Notes under the pieces: model-generated | The model's database searches: none | Seen by the model: the letters and a program-made list of their open reading frames with translations, nothing else | Told to the model about the DNA's origin: nothing | NCBI GenBank assembly: GCA_024648655.1 | Contig: JAGGDZ010000405.1 | Coordinates: forward strand, 1 to 5,692 | Reading direction: 5' to 3' | Length of the DNA: 5,692 nucleotides | From: Chloroflexota bacterium | Lineage (GTDB): Bacteria > Chloroflexota > Dehalococcoidia > Lucifugimonadales > JADFKI01 | Program-made: the position numbers and the translations under genes | In this document: positions 1 through 4,880 of the stretch, piece after piece | How positions within the stretch are numbered: the first letter of the stretch is position 1 | Layout: each line of letters starts with the position of its first letter

Positions 1-125
1 GCATCGAACGCCTGACGGCATACCAGCTCTGCTCGCAGGTCGCGCGCGTGCGACTCGCCAATATGGTGGACATCCTCTACTCTGTCGTGGCAAAGTTTCC
101 CAAGCGCTACCTTCCTCGAAGTTAA
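1..125 (+). CDS. C-terminal fragment of an unrecognised protein
   Basis: A frame open from the left edge encodes 40 residues (IERLTAYQLCSQVARVRL... ending FPKRYLPRS) and stops with TAA at 123-125. The stop is only 3 nt before the ATG of the hydrolase at 129, the spacing expected of co-transcribed, translationally coupled genes; this is the main reason to call it coding. The segment looks helical and basic, with a hydrophobic stretch NMVDILYSVV. I do not recognise the family, and 40 residues are too few to assign a function. A second frame (starting at base 2) is also open here, so the call is moderate. The start lies outside the window. Confidence 0.55.
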   Translation, partial: IERLTAYQLCSQVARVRLANMVDILYSVVAKFPKRYLPRS

Positions 126-128
126 GCA

Positions 129-1031
129 ATGACAACGCCAGACTTTCAGCCCACTGACGAATTCTTCGACGCCGATGGCGTGCGCCTGCACTACGCCGAC
201 TGGCGCCCGCTCGCTTCCGATGAGCTGCCCGACATTCCGCCCGACACTCCGACGGTCGTGCTGCTGCACGGCTTGCAGGACTGCGCCCGAAGCTGGGATA
301 TTTTTGCGGCGGCGATGTGCTCGGAGTACCGCGTGATCGCGCTGGACAGCCGCGGGCATGGCGACAGCGCGCATGCGACGCCATCCACCTACGGTTTCCA
401 AGACTACATCTTCGACCTCGAAGCGCTTGTGGCGTACTTGGGGCTGAGCGACTTCATACTGGTGGGTCATTCTGCCGGCGCGCGCTACGCCTTTGTCTTC
501 GCCGCCGAGCATCCCGAACTCGTCCGAGCGCTGGTCGTGGTGGACATCGATCCCGATGCTGTCAACCCTGACTCGCAGGGCATGTTCGCGCGCTACAACA
601 CCGAATCTGACGAATGGGACTCGCTCGACGCCGTTGTGGAAAGGCTGCGCGACCGCCAGTCGCAATCCACGGACGAGATGCTGCTGCATCAGGCAGAGGT
701 AATGACCCGACAACTCCCGGACGGCAGGCGCGCATGGAAGCGCGACCGTCGATTGCTCGCCGTGTATGAGCGCCCGGACCTATGGGAAGAGTGGAGCCGT
801 CTCGCCGTGCCCACCCTCATCGTGCGCGGACGGCAGAGCAGCCTGCTGAAGCATGAGGTTGCGGTGCGGATGCGCGAGGTGATAGCGGATGGCGCACCCC
901 TGGCGCGGCTCGCGGAGCTGGAGGGCGGCGGGCACTGGTTCTATCAGGAGTTTCCGGGTGCGTTCGAGGCGACGGTGCGCTGGTTCTTGGCTGCTGCTGA
1001 TGCGGATGCAGGGAATGGTGGGAACGAGTAG
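129..1031 (+). CDS. alpha/beta-fold hydrolase
   Basis: A complete 300-residue alpha/beta hydrolase, probably a soluble cytoplasmic esterase, lactonase or C-C hydrolase; the substrate cannot be told. Seen in order: strand plus oxyanion HG motif (VVLLHG, residues 43-48), the DSRGHGDS turn (73-80), the nucleophile elbow GHSAG with Ser115, a cap region about 145-225, and a late GGGHW with the likely catalytic His269. The usual acid after strand beta-7 is missing (RGRQSSLL, 234-241). The better candidate is Asp139 in VVVDIDP after beta-6, as in several subfamilies with the RGxxSxxL signature; this is inference. Length fits the family. ATG 129 has only a weak GAAG (118-121) upstream, which fits coupling to the gene before it. 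It converges on the DUF2007 gene with a 12-nt gap and no obvious terminator. Confidence 0.93.
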   Translation: MTTPDFQPTDEFFDADGVRLHYADWRPLASDELPDIPPDTPTVVLLHGLQDCARSWDIFAAAMCSEYRVIALDSRGHGDSAHATPSTYGFQDYIFDLEALVAYLGLSDFILVGHSAGARYAFVFAAEHPELVRALVVVDIDPDAVNPDSQGMFARYNTESDEWDSLDAVVERLRDRQSQSTDEMLLHQAEVMTRQLPDGRRAWKRDRRLLAVYERPDLWEEWSRLAVPTLIVRGRQSSLLKHEVAVRMREVIADGAPLARLAELEGGGHWFYQEFPGAFEATVRWFLAAADADAGNGGNE

Positions 1032-1043
1032 CAGACGGTTTGT

Positions 1044-1280
1044 CTATTCGGCTTCGTCCCATTCACCGTCGCCTAGTATTGCTTGCGCGCGTTTAAGATT
1101 AGGCTCGTAGATCATGACACGATGCGGGATGAACGGCGTCACCCCATAGATGGTATATCCGTAGCCCACGGGTTGAACATAAGCTCCGACGCCGTTCTCT
1201 CGCAGAAGTTGCGCCGTCATTTGCGCTTCCATCTCATTGGGATGGGTAGCAAGCTCAATAAACGCGTCGTTGTCAGGCAT
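1044..1280 (-). CDS. DUF2007-type small protein (putative signal-transducing domain)
   Basis: A 78-residue protein that matches the pattern of the DUF2007 family. It has an N-terminal strand FIELATHPNEMEAQ, a helix MTAQLLRENG, a strand GAYVQP (residues 33-38), then HRVMIYEPNLKRAQAIL (53-69) as the closing strand and helix, giving a ferredoxin-like beta-alpha-beta layout. The family is often annotated as putative signal-transducing proteins; no biochemical role is established and I assign none. The tail WDEAE is acidic. The ATG at 1280 is preceded by GAGG (complement at 1290-1293) with 9 nt between. It is the last of four leftward genes, 88 nt after the crotonase, and ends 12 nt from the hydrolase stop. 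Confidence 0.82.
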   Translation of the reverse strand: MPDNDAFIELATHPNEMEAQMTAQLLRENGVGAYVQPVGYGYTIYGVTPFIPHRVMIYEPNLKRAQAILGDGEWDEAE

Positions 1281-1354
1281 GTTACTCAGCCTCGCTAATC
1301 CTCATCATATGCTCCGTTTCAGGCATCAAGATCGATATAAGATTTTCGGACGGT

Positions 1355-1376
1355 AATCTACCTTCAATCTACCTTC
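1355..1376. repeat. 11-bp perfect tandem duplication over the crotonase stop codon
   Basis: AATCTACCTTC occurs twice without a gap (1355-1365 and 1366-1376). The right-hand copy contains the crotonase stop (TAG on the minus strand, 1369-1371) and the codons of the last residues. The left-hand copy lies just past the stop and carries the same TAG. It looks like a recent slippage duplication; no function is implied. Confidence 0.9.
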
Positions 1377-2220
1377 CGATGTATCGCGGCTTGCGCTTCT
1401 CCACGAAAGCCCGCACGCCCTCCTTGTGGTCTGCCGTGCGTCGAGCGATGTTCTGCGCCGGACCCGCGAGCTTCAAGCTTTCCTCCAGGTCGGTGTGCAG
1501 CGATTTCTGCACGAGACGCTTTATCATCGCCATCGAGTATGTCGGCCCGTCCGCGATGCGCTGCGCCAGTTCCAGCGTCGTCTCAAGCAGTTCGTCATGA
1601 GGAACAACCTTGCTCACCATGCCAAGGCGATACGCTTCGTCTGCGCTAACGATGTCACCTGTGTACTGCAGGATGAAGGTGTTGCTGATGCCAATCATTC
1701 GCGGCAATTGCCAGCATGAGCCGTCCGCCGGAATCAACCCCCGCCTGATGAAAGTCTCCGAAAATCGCGAATTCTCGGAAGCGATGCGAATGTCGCACGA
1801 CAGAGCGATGCCCATGCCCAGCCCCATCGCATAACCATTCACGGCGGCGATGGTGGGTTTCTGCATATTGTGCAGTGTGAGCGGAAGAAAGCGCACGCCG
1901 TCCATGTAACTCTCGCCGGAGGCGGCAGCCTCCCACTGCTCGTCAAGGTACTCCCAGGGTGCCAGACCTTCAGGGATTGGCGATTCGTCCCGCTCCTCGT
2001 TCGCTTCGTTCATGCGCTTGACATTCGCCCCGGAGCAGAACGAAGGGTCGCGCCCCGTAAGGACGAGAGCGCGCAAAGTGGAGGACGATTCCAGCCGCTC
2101 AATCTCTGCGTTGATCTCCGCTGCCATTTCGTCGCCGATTGCGTTGCGCGTTGGTGCGTCGTCCATCGTGATGACCAGAACGCCGCCCACTTCTTGGGTA
2201 TCGATGTACTCGTAATTCAT
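1369..2220 (-). CDS. enoyl-CoA hydratase/isomerase family protein (crotonase fold)
   Basis: A 283-residue crotonase-superfamily enzyme acting on an acyl-CoA thioester. The two oxyanion-hole segments are clear: FCSGANVKRM (61-70) and GYAMGLGMGIALSCDIRIA (129-147). The C-terminal helix with KPRYIGR is typical, and the length fits the family. Aligned by eye with rat mitochondrial enoyl-CoA hydratase, the catalytic positions Glu144 and Glu164 correspond to Gly137 and Phe157 here. Asp166 in GLIPADGSCW sits next to the position where PaaG and dienoyl-CoA isomerases keep an acidic residue. It is therefore more likely an isomerase or another crotonase reaction than a classical hydratase (inference). 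ATG 2220 has a good SD, GAGG (complement 2229-2232), 8 nt upstream. It lies 129 nt downstream of coxG on the same strand; the gap holds hairpins and a direct repeat, so co-transcription is uncertain. Confidence 0.93.
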   Translation of the reverse strand: MNYEYIDTQEVGGVLVITMDDAPTRNAIGDEMAAEINAEIERLESSSTLRALVLTGRDPSFCSGANVKRMNEANEERDESPIPEGLAPWEYLDEQWEAAASGESYMDGVRFLPLTLHNMQKPTIAAVNGYAMGLGMGIALSCDIRIASENSRFSETFIRRGLIPADGSCWQLPRMIGISNTFILQYTGDIVSADEAYRLGMVSKVVPHDELLETTLELAQRIADGPTYSMAMIKRLVQKSLHTDLEESLKLAGPAQNIARRTADHKEGVRAFVEKRKPRYIGR

Positions 2221-2234
2221 TCTCTTTTCCTCAA

Positions 2235-2260
2235 TATGTGAAAATCTTTATGTGAAAATC
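2235..2260. repeat. 12-bp direct repeat just upstream of the crotonase SD
   Basis: TATGTGAAAATC occurs at 2235-2246 and again at 2249-2260, period 14 bp. On the coding strand of the crotonase this reads GATTTTCACATA twice, directly before the SD at 2229-2232. The second copy overlaps a small dyad, GTGA-AAA-TCAC (2252-2262). It could be an operator or a slippage product; the sequence does not decide. Confidence 0.8.
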
Positions 2261-2265
2261 ACTTT

Positions 2266-2336
2266 CTTCCCCTTCGATGGAGGAAGGTTAGAGCCTGCCC
2301 TGCCCTGCCGAAGGGCTTGGGGTGAGGGCGTCTTCG
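2266..2336. repeat. probable dispersed intergenic repeat with two hairpins
   Basis: This part of the coxG-crotonase gap holds CTTCCCC / GGAGGAAG arms around TTCGAT (2266-2286, 7 bp with a bulged A), three CCTGC units (2294-2309), a second hairpin GCCC-7nt-GGGC (2302-2316), then GGGGTGAGGGCG (2319-2330). The wording resembles the CCCTTCGA/GGTTAG/GGTGAGGGCG repeats scattered in spacers of many bacterial genomes; that likeness is from memory and only one copy is visible here. It may also slow or end transcription after coxG, but it has no clear T-tract. Confidence 0.45.
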
Positions 2337-2349
2337 CTATGACATCCAG

Positions 2350-2787
2350 TTAGCTTTCAATCTTCGACTTCAGGCAGTTGAAGAACTGGTTCATCAGCAT
2401 ACGAGAGGCGTTGCCCATCAGCCTCTGCCCCACGCGAGCCACCACGCCGGTTACCTGCGCGTCCCCTTCGACGCTTACCTGTGTGCCGCCGTCGATGTCC
2501 GCGAAGCTCAGCACCCCTTCACCGCGCACGCTGCCGCCTCTGCCCCTTCCTTGCACAACCATTCTGTAAGATTCGAGGCGCTGTCTATCGGCAATGGTCA
2601 CGCTTCCGCTATAATTGCCGCGCACTGCTGCCACGCCGACCCGCATCTTCACATTGTACGTGTCCTCGTCCACCGGCTCGAAGCCCTCGCATCCGGGTAT
2701 GCATCCCGCGAGCGTCTCAGGTGACATCAGCATGTCCCATACCTTCTCGCGCTCGGCTTTAATCGTGAATGTGCCTTCTACCTTCAA
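2350..2787 (-). CDS. coxG: CoxG-like SRPBCC protein (carbon monoxide dehydrogenase subunit G family)
   Basis: A 145-residue SRPBCC (START-like) protein of the CoxG family, accessory to aerobic CO dehydrogenases and related molybdenum hydroxylases. Signatures seen: MKVEGTFTI, VWDMLMSPETLAGCIPGCE (17-34), GVAAVRGNYSGSVTI (51-65), GRGGSVRGEGVLSF (83-95) and the terminal helix RLMGNASRMLMNQFFNCL (122-139). Family members are linked to attaching the enzyme to the membrane or to quinone. This copy ends straight after the SRPBCC helix and lacks the C-terminal membrane tail of longer CoxG proteins, so it would be soluble. The start is TTG (2785-2787), chosen because a strong SD lies 7 nt upstream; internal Met codons would cut into the first helix. 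The small membrane-protein gene is 84 nt upstream and coxS is divergent beyond it, which supports a link to the molybdenum hydroxylase. The substrate is unknown. Confidence 0.9.
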   Translation of the reverse strand: MKVEGTFTIKAEREKVWDMLMSPETLAGCIPGCEGFEPVDEDTYNVKMRVGVAAVRGNYSGSVTIADRQRLESYRMVVQGRGRGGSVRGEGVLSFADIDGGTQVSVEGDAQVTGVVARVGQRLMGNASRMLMNQFFNCLKSKIES

Positions 2788-2794
2788 TCGGGAA

Positions 2795-2802
2795 CTCCTC
2801 TC
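2795..2802 (-). promoter_or_regulatory. ribosome binding site fixing the TTG start of coxG
   Basis: The minus strand reads GAGAGGAG, then TTCCCGA, then TTG. This close anti-SD match, 7 nt from the TTG, decides the unusual start codon. Confidence 0.85.
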
Positions 2803-2871
2803 GTATCACGGGATTCGGTTGCTATCGACGATTTCACCCCATATGTGGGATGAGGAACTGAATCGAAAAGT

Positions 2872-3099
2872 TCAGCCAAGCCAGTCGCTGGCGATGACGG
2901 CAATCAACAACCCTATCAGTGAGCCGATCAACCAGTTAACCTTGGCGTCTAATCGCGCAAAGCCGTCGCATGTTTCCTTCAACGTTTCGCGCCGCCATTC
3001 TTGTTCGTTATCAAGCCTTTGTTCCAGCCGCGCTATGCGTTCCTCATTAATAGCAATAGCGGTGGACATGTTTCGATCATTCCCCCCACCTTCAGTCAT
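2872..3099 (-). CDS. small coiled-coil protein with C-terminal membrane helix (XhlA-like layout)
   Basis: A 75-residue protein with three parts: a glycine-rich start (MTEGGGNDRN), a charged, probably coiled-coil helix at about 18-54 (EERIARLEQRLDNEQEWRR...), and one membrane helix at about 55-72 (NWLIGSLIGLLIAVIASDW). It has no signal peptide; the charged part probably stays in the cytoplasm, with the C-terminus inserted as a tail anchor. The layout resembles XhlA/haemolysin-like and similar small proteins, but short coiled-coil plus helix proteins look alike, so no function is assigned. AGGAGG (complement 3104-3109) precedes ATG 3099 by only 4 nt, which is short. Met11 (ATG at 3069) is an alternative start, behind a G-run 12 nt upstream. 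It is the first leftward gene from the divergent promoter region and lies ahead of coxG, so it could be a membrane partner of the Cox-type enzyme (inference). Confidence 0.78.
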   Translation of the reverse strand: MTEGGGNDRNMSTAIAINEERIARLEQRLDNEQEWRRETLKETCDGFARLDAKVNWLIGSLIGLLIAVIASDWLG

Positions 3100-3123
3100 T
3101 GTTCCTCCTGTCCACGCAGCGCT

Positions 3124-3132
3124 ATTCTAGCA
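3124..3132 (-). promoter_or_regulatory. extended -10 promoter for the leftward genes
   Basis: The minus strand reads TGCTAGAAT, an extended -10 (TGn plus TAGAAT, 5 of 6 to TATAAT). Transcription would start near 3117, about 18 nt before the small membrane-protein gene's ATG. No good -35 is seen at 16-18 nt; that region lies in the tandem repeat at 3141-3160. Confidence 0.6.
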
Positions 3133-3140
3133 CACGGCGG

Positions 3141-3160
3141 CATGTAGCCCCATGTAGCCC
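3141..3160. repeat. perfect 10-bp tandem repeat between divergent promoters
   Basis: CATGTAGCCC is repeated exactly, head to tail (3141-3150, 3151-3160). It fills the -35 zones of both divergent extended -10 promoters. One helical turn between copies would suit a protein binding one DNA face, so it is a candidate operator (inference); chance duplication is possible. Confidence 0.75.
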
Positions 3161-3174
3161 ATTGAGGTTTATCC

Positions 3175-3183
3175 TGTTATAAT
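3175..3183 (+). promoter_or_regulatory. extended -10 promoter for coxS-coxM
   Basis: TGTTATAAT is a perfect extended -10 (TGn plus consensus TATAAT). Transcription would start near 3190 and give coxS a leader of about 110 nt. No consensus -35 lies 17 nt upstream (the bases there are TAGCCC, inside the tandem repeat), as is common for extended -10 promoters or activator-dependent ones. Confidence 0.68.
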
Positions 3184-3195
3184 CGCGCCAAATTC

Positions 3196-3220
3196 GCAGG
3201 GGCGACGGGAGTAGCCCCGC
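3196..3220 (+). promoter_or_regulatory. coxS leader hairpin 1
   Basis: GGGGC (3199-3203) pairs with GCCCC (3214-3218) around a 10-nt loop. Two more pairs (GC 3196-3197 with GC 3219-3220) form if A3198 bulges out. It lies directly after the predicted transcription start. Confidence 0.5.
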
Positions 3221-3224
3221 TTAC

Positions 3225-3257
3225 ATAAGTGTGTAGTCTGGGAGGCATCACACTTAT
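3225..3257 (+). promoter_or_regulatory. coxS leader dyad: 9-bp perfect inverted repeat
   Basis: ATAAGTGTG (3225-3233) and its exact complement CACACTTAT (3249-3257) enclose a 15-nt loop that holds an SD-like GGGAGG (3240-3245). It could be an RNA hairpin in the leader or a DNA operator downstream of the promoter. There is no T-tract, so it is not a simple attenuator. Confidence 0.6.
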
Positions 3258-3300
3258 TGTTGGAAAATGGCTCTGATCTTATTCTATTGGGAGGATTCGT

Positions 3301-3771
3301 ATGGGTCAGTCAATTACCGTAACGGTCAATGGCACATCACATACCGGCGAAGTGGAGCCTCGACTGCTCCTTGCACAATATCTGCGCGAGACGCTCAACA
3401 TGACGGGCACGCACATCGGCTGCGACACTAGCAACTGCGGCGCTTGCACTGTCATCCTCAACGGCAACGCGGTCAAGTCCTGCACCGTGTTTGCTGTGCA
3501 GGCGGACGGCGGCAAGGTTACGACCGTCGAGGGCCTTGCAACGAACGGTGAGCTTCACGCCGTTCAGGAAGGCTTCTGGGAGAAGCACGGCCTCCAGTGC
3601 GGCTTCTGCACTCCGGGCATGATAATGATGTCCTATGACCTATTGTCGAAGAACCCCAGCCCGTCAGAGGAGGAGATTCGCGAAGGTCTCGCAGGCAACC
3701 TGTGTCGCTGCACCGGCTACCACAATATCGTCAGCGCCGTCCAGTACGCCGCCGAAAAAATGTCGGGATAG
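3301..3771 (+). CDS. coxS: [2Fe-2S] small subunit of a CO dehydrogenase/xanthine dehydrogenase-type molybdenum hydroxylase
   Basis: A complete 156-residue two-domain iron-sulfur subunit that passes electrons from the molybdenum centre to the FAD subunit. The N-terminal plant-type ferredoxin domain carries GCDTSNCGACTV with Cys41, Cys46, Cys49 and then Cys61. The C-terminal four-helix domain carries QCGFCTPGM (Cys100, Cys103) and LAGNLCRCTGY (Cys135, Cys137). All eight cluster cysteines are present, so it should bind both [2Fe-2S] clusters. The GCDTSxCGAC wording is the CoxS/xanthine dehydrogenase-family form. ATG 3301 has a strong SD, GGGAGG (3289-3294), 6 nt upstream. It is the first gene right of the divergent promoter region. 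The symbol marks family only: no CoxL is present to show whether the substrate is CO, a purine, nicotinate, an aromatic or an aldehyde. Confidence 0.96.
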   Translation: MGQSITVTVNGTSHTGEVEPRLLLAQYLRETLNMTGTHIGCDTSNCGACTVILNGNAVKSCTVFAVQADGGKVTTVEGLATNGELHAVQEGFWEKHGLQCGFCTPGMIMMSYDLLSKNPSPSEEEIREGLAGNLCRCTGYHNIVSAVQYAAEKMSG

Positions 3772-3801
3772 TAATTGCTCAGCCCATCGGTTGCGCCGTC
3801 C

Positions 3802-3829
3802 GTCGGCCCCTCCACGCAGAGGGGCTGGC
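3802..3829 (+). promoter_or_regulatory. hairpin between coxS and coxM
   Basis: GCCCCTC (3806-3812) and GAGGGGC (3819-3825) form a perfect 7-bp stem with loop CACGCA. Four further pairs outside (two of them G-T wobbles) extend it to 11. No T-run follows, so it is not a canonical terminator. It may protect the coxS message 3' end or set the coxS:coxM ratio (inference). The rest of this 130-nt spacer holds an 8-bp-periodic TGAC pattern and the coxM SD. Confidence 0.55.
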
Positions 3830-3888
3830 ATAGGAGCGCAGCTGACTAACTGACCGAATGACCCGACGCACTGATAGACTGAAATACT

Positions 3889-3894
3889 AGGAGG
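3889..3894 (+). promoter_or_regulatory. strong ribosome binding site of coxM
   Basis: A consensus AGGAGG lies 7 nt before ATG 3902. It allows independent initiation despite the 130-nt gap after coxS. Confidence 0.9.
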
Positions 3895-3901
3895 CTGAAG
3901 T

Positions 3902-4771
3902 ATGGTTACAAGTGCATTCGCATATCATGCGCCAACGAGCGTTTCGGAAGCAGCACGGTTGCTGGCTGAACACGGCGACGAAGCAAAGCTTCTTGCAGGC
4001 GGCCACAGCCTGATTCCCCTAATGAAGCTCCGCCTTTCCGAGCCGAGCATACTTATAGACCTCGGCAAGATTGAGGGCATGTCGTACATCCGTGAGGCGG
4101 ACGGCGGCGGATTGGCAATAGGTGCTATGACGACCTACGCTGACTTGCAATCGTCCGGCTTGGTTCAGAGTAGCGCGCCGGTCCTGGCTGATGCGGCAGG
4201 GCAGGTGGCAGACCAGCAGGTCCGCAACATGGGTACACTTGGCGGTTCGCTCGCTCACGCCGACCCTGCAGGGGACATGCCGGCAGTCGCCATCGCGCTC
4301 AACGCCGAACTGGTTACAAGTTCGACCGGAGGCCATCGAACCGTCAGCATCGACGACTTCTTCGTTGACCTGCTTACCACCTCACTCGAACCTAACGAAA
4401 TACTCAATGAGATTCGTATCCCAGCTCTCGCGGCGGGCAGCGGCTCTGCCTATGCCAAGTTCGGCAACAAGGCATCGCACTATGCCATCGTAGGCGTGGC
4501 TGCGGTTGTCACAGTGGACGGAAGCGGCAACTGTTCCGGCGCCAGTGTCGGCGTTACGGGCGCCGGTCCGACTGCGGTGCGCGCCGGCGATGCGGAAGCC
4601 GCTCTCGTGGGTAGCAGCCTTGATGACGATGCGGTCAACGCGGCGGCAGGCGCGGCAGGCAGTGGCATCGAATTTAACGAGGACGTGCATGCATCCGCAG
4701 ACTTCCGCGCGCACCTGACTTCCGTGTACGCGAGGCGCGCCATCCGCGCTGCCATCGCCAACGCCGGATAA
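3902..4771 (+). CDS. coxM: FAD-binding medium subunit of a CO dehydrogenase/xanthine dehydrogenase-type molybdenum hydroxylase
   Basis: A complete 289-residue flavoprotein subunit that takes electrons from CoxS and hands them to an external acceptor. The PCMH-type FAD domain shows LAGGHSLIPLMKLRL (31-45), the pyrophosphate-binding loop, and QVRNMGTLGGSLAHADPAGD (106-125), the second FAD loop with the conserved GG. The C-terminal CO-dehydrogenase flavoprotein domain spans about 175-285 (YAKFGNKASHYAIVGVAA at 184-201). Length is normal for CoxM. The start has a consensus SD. It follows coxS on the same strand after 130 nt; the usual partner, the large subunit of about 750-800 residues with the molybdopterin site, does not follow. 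Instead come a hairpin and a membrane protein. The substrate is therefore open. Confidence 0.95.
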   Translation: MVTSAFAYHAPTSVSEAARLLAEHGDEAKLLAGGHSLIPLMKLRLSEPSILIDLGKIEGMSYIREADGGGLAIGAMTTYADLQSSGLVQSSAPVLADAAGQVADQQVRNMGTLGGSLAHADPAGDMPAVAIALNAELVTSSTGGHRTVSIDDFFVDLLTTSLEPNEILNEIRIPALAAGSGSAYAKFGNKASHYAIVGVAAVVTVDGSGNCSGASVGVTGAGPTAVRAGDAEAALVGSSLDDDAVNAAAGAAGSGIEFNEDVHASADFRAHLTSVYARRAIRAAIANAG

Positions 4772-4789
4772 AGCTGGAAATGGGAATCA

Positions 4790-4830
4790 TGCCCCTGCTT
4801 TACATCGTTCTGTAACGACAAGCAGGGGCA
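4790..4830. terminator. long palindrome after coxM (possible terminator or dispersed palindromic repeat)
   Basis: TGCCCCTGCTT (4790-4800) and AAGCAGGGGCA (4820-4830) are perfect 11-bp complements. Inside, TCGTT (4805-4809) and AACGA (4814-4818) form a second stem capped by CTGT. It starts 18 nt after the coxM stop, so it probably marks the transcript's 3' end. It lacks a T-tract on either strand, so a repeat element is an equal possibility. Confidence 0.55.
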
Positions 4831-4869
4831 ACCTGTGTATGAGGAGCGCTTGCCAAGTGGAAGTGTGCT

Positions 4870-4875
4870 AGAAGG
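4870..4875 (+). promoter_or_regulatory. ribosome binding site supporting the GTG start at 4881
   Basis: AGAAGG lies 5 nt before GTG 4881. It is a moderate SD, and it overlaps a TGCTAGAAG string that resembles an extended -10 element. Confidence 0.55.
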
Positions 4876-4880
4876 TATCT

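Noticed and set aside
1304..1330. Promoter for the DUF2007 gene (TATGAT with TTGATG on the minus strand)
   Set aside because: The spacer is 14 bp and no extended -10 is present; too weak to list.
2249..2262. CRP/FNR-like site in TGTGAAAATCAC
   Set aside because: The half-sites are 3 bp apart rather than 6 (CRP) or 4 (FNR), and the string is part of a direct repeat.
2615..3130. 171-codon plus-strand frame across coxG and the small membrane protein
   Set aside because: It overlaps two better-supported minus-strand genes with good SDs, and its translation is serine/proline-rich low-grade sequence.
3162..3183. TTGAGG (3162-3167) as -35 partner of TATAAT at 3178
   Set aside because: The spacer is only 10 bp; the extended -10 explains the site better.
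3267..3300. Upstream ATG at 3267 as a leader-peptide start before coxS
   Set aside because: It has no convincing SD, is out of frame with coxS, and has no early stop, so it runs far into the coxS gene.
3301..4771. Naming the enzyme a true CO dehydrogenase
   Set aside because: Substrate specificity sits in the large subunit, for CO the AYXCSFR active-site loop, and that subunit is not in the window.
4019..4821. Long minus-strand open frames (about 105-113 codons) opposite coxM
   Set aside because: They lie inside an unmistakable FAD subunit, have no family resemblance, and are what a GC-rich gene leaves on the opposite strand.
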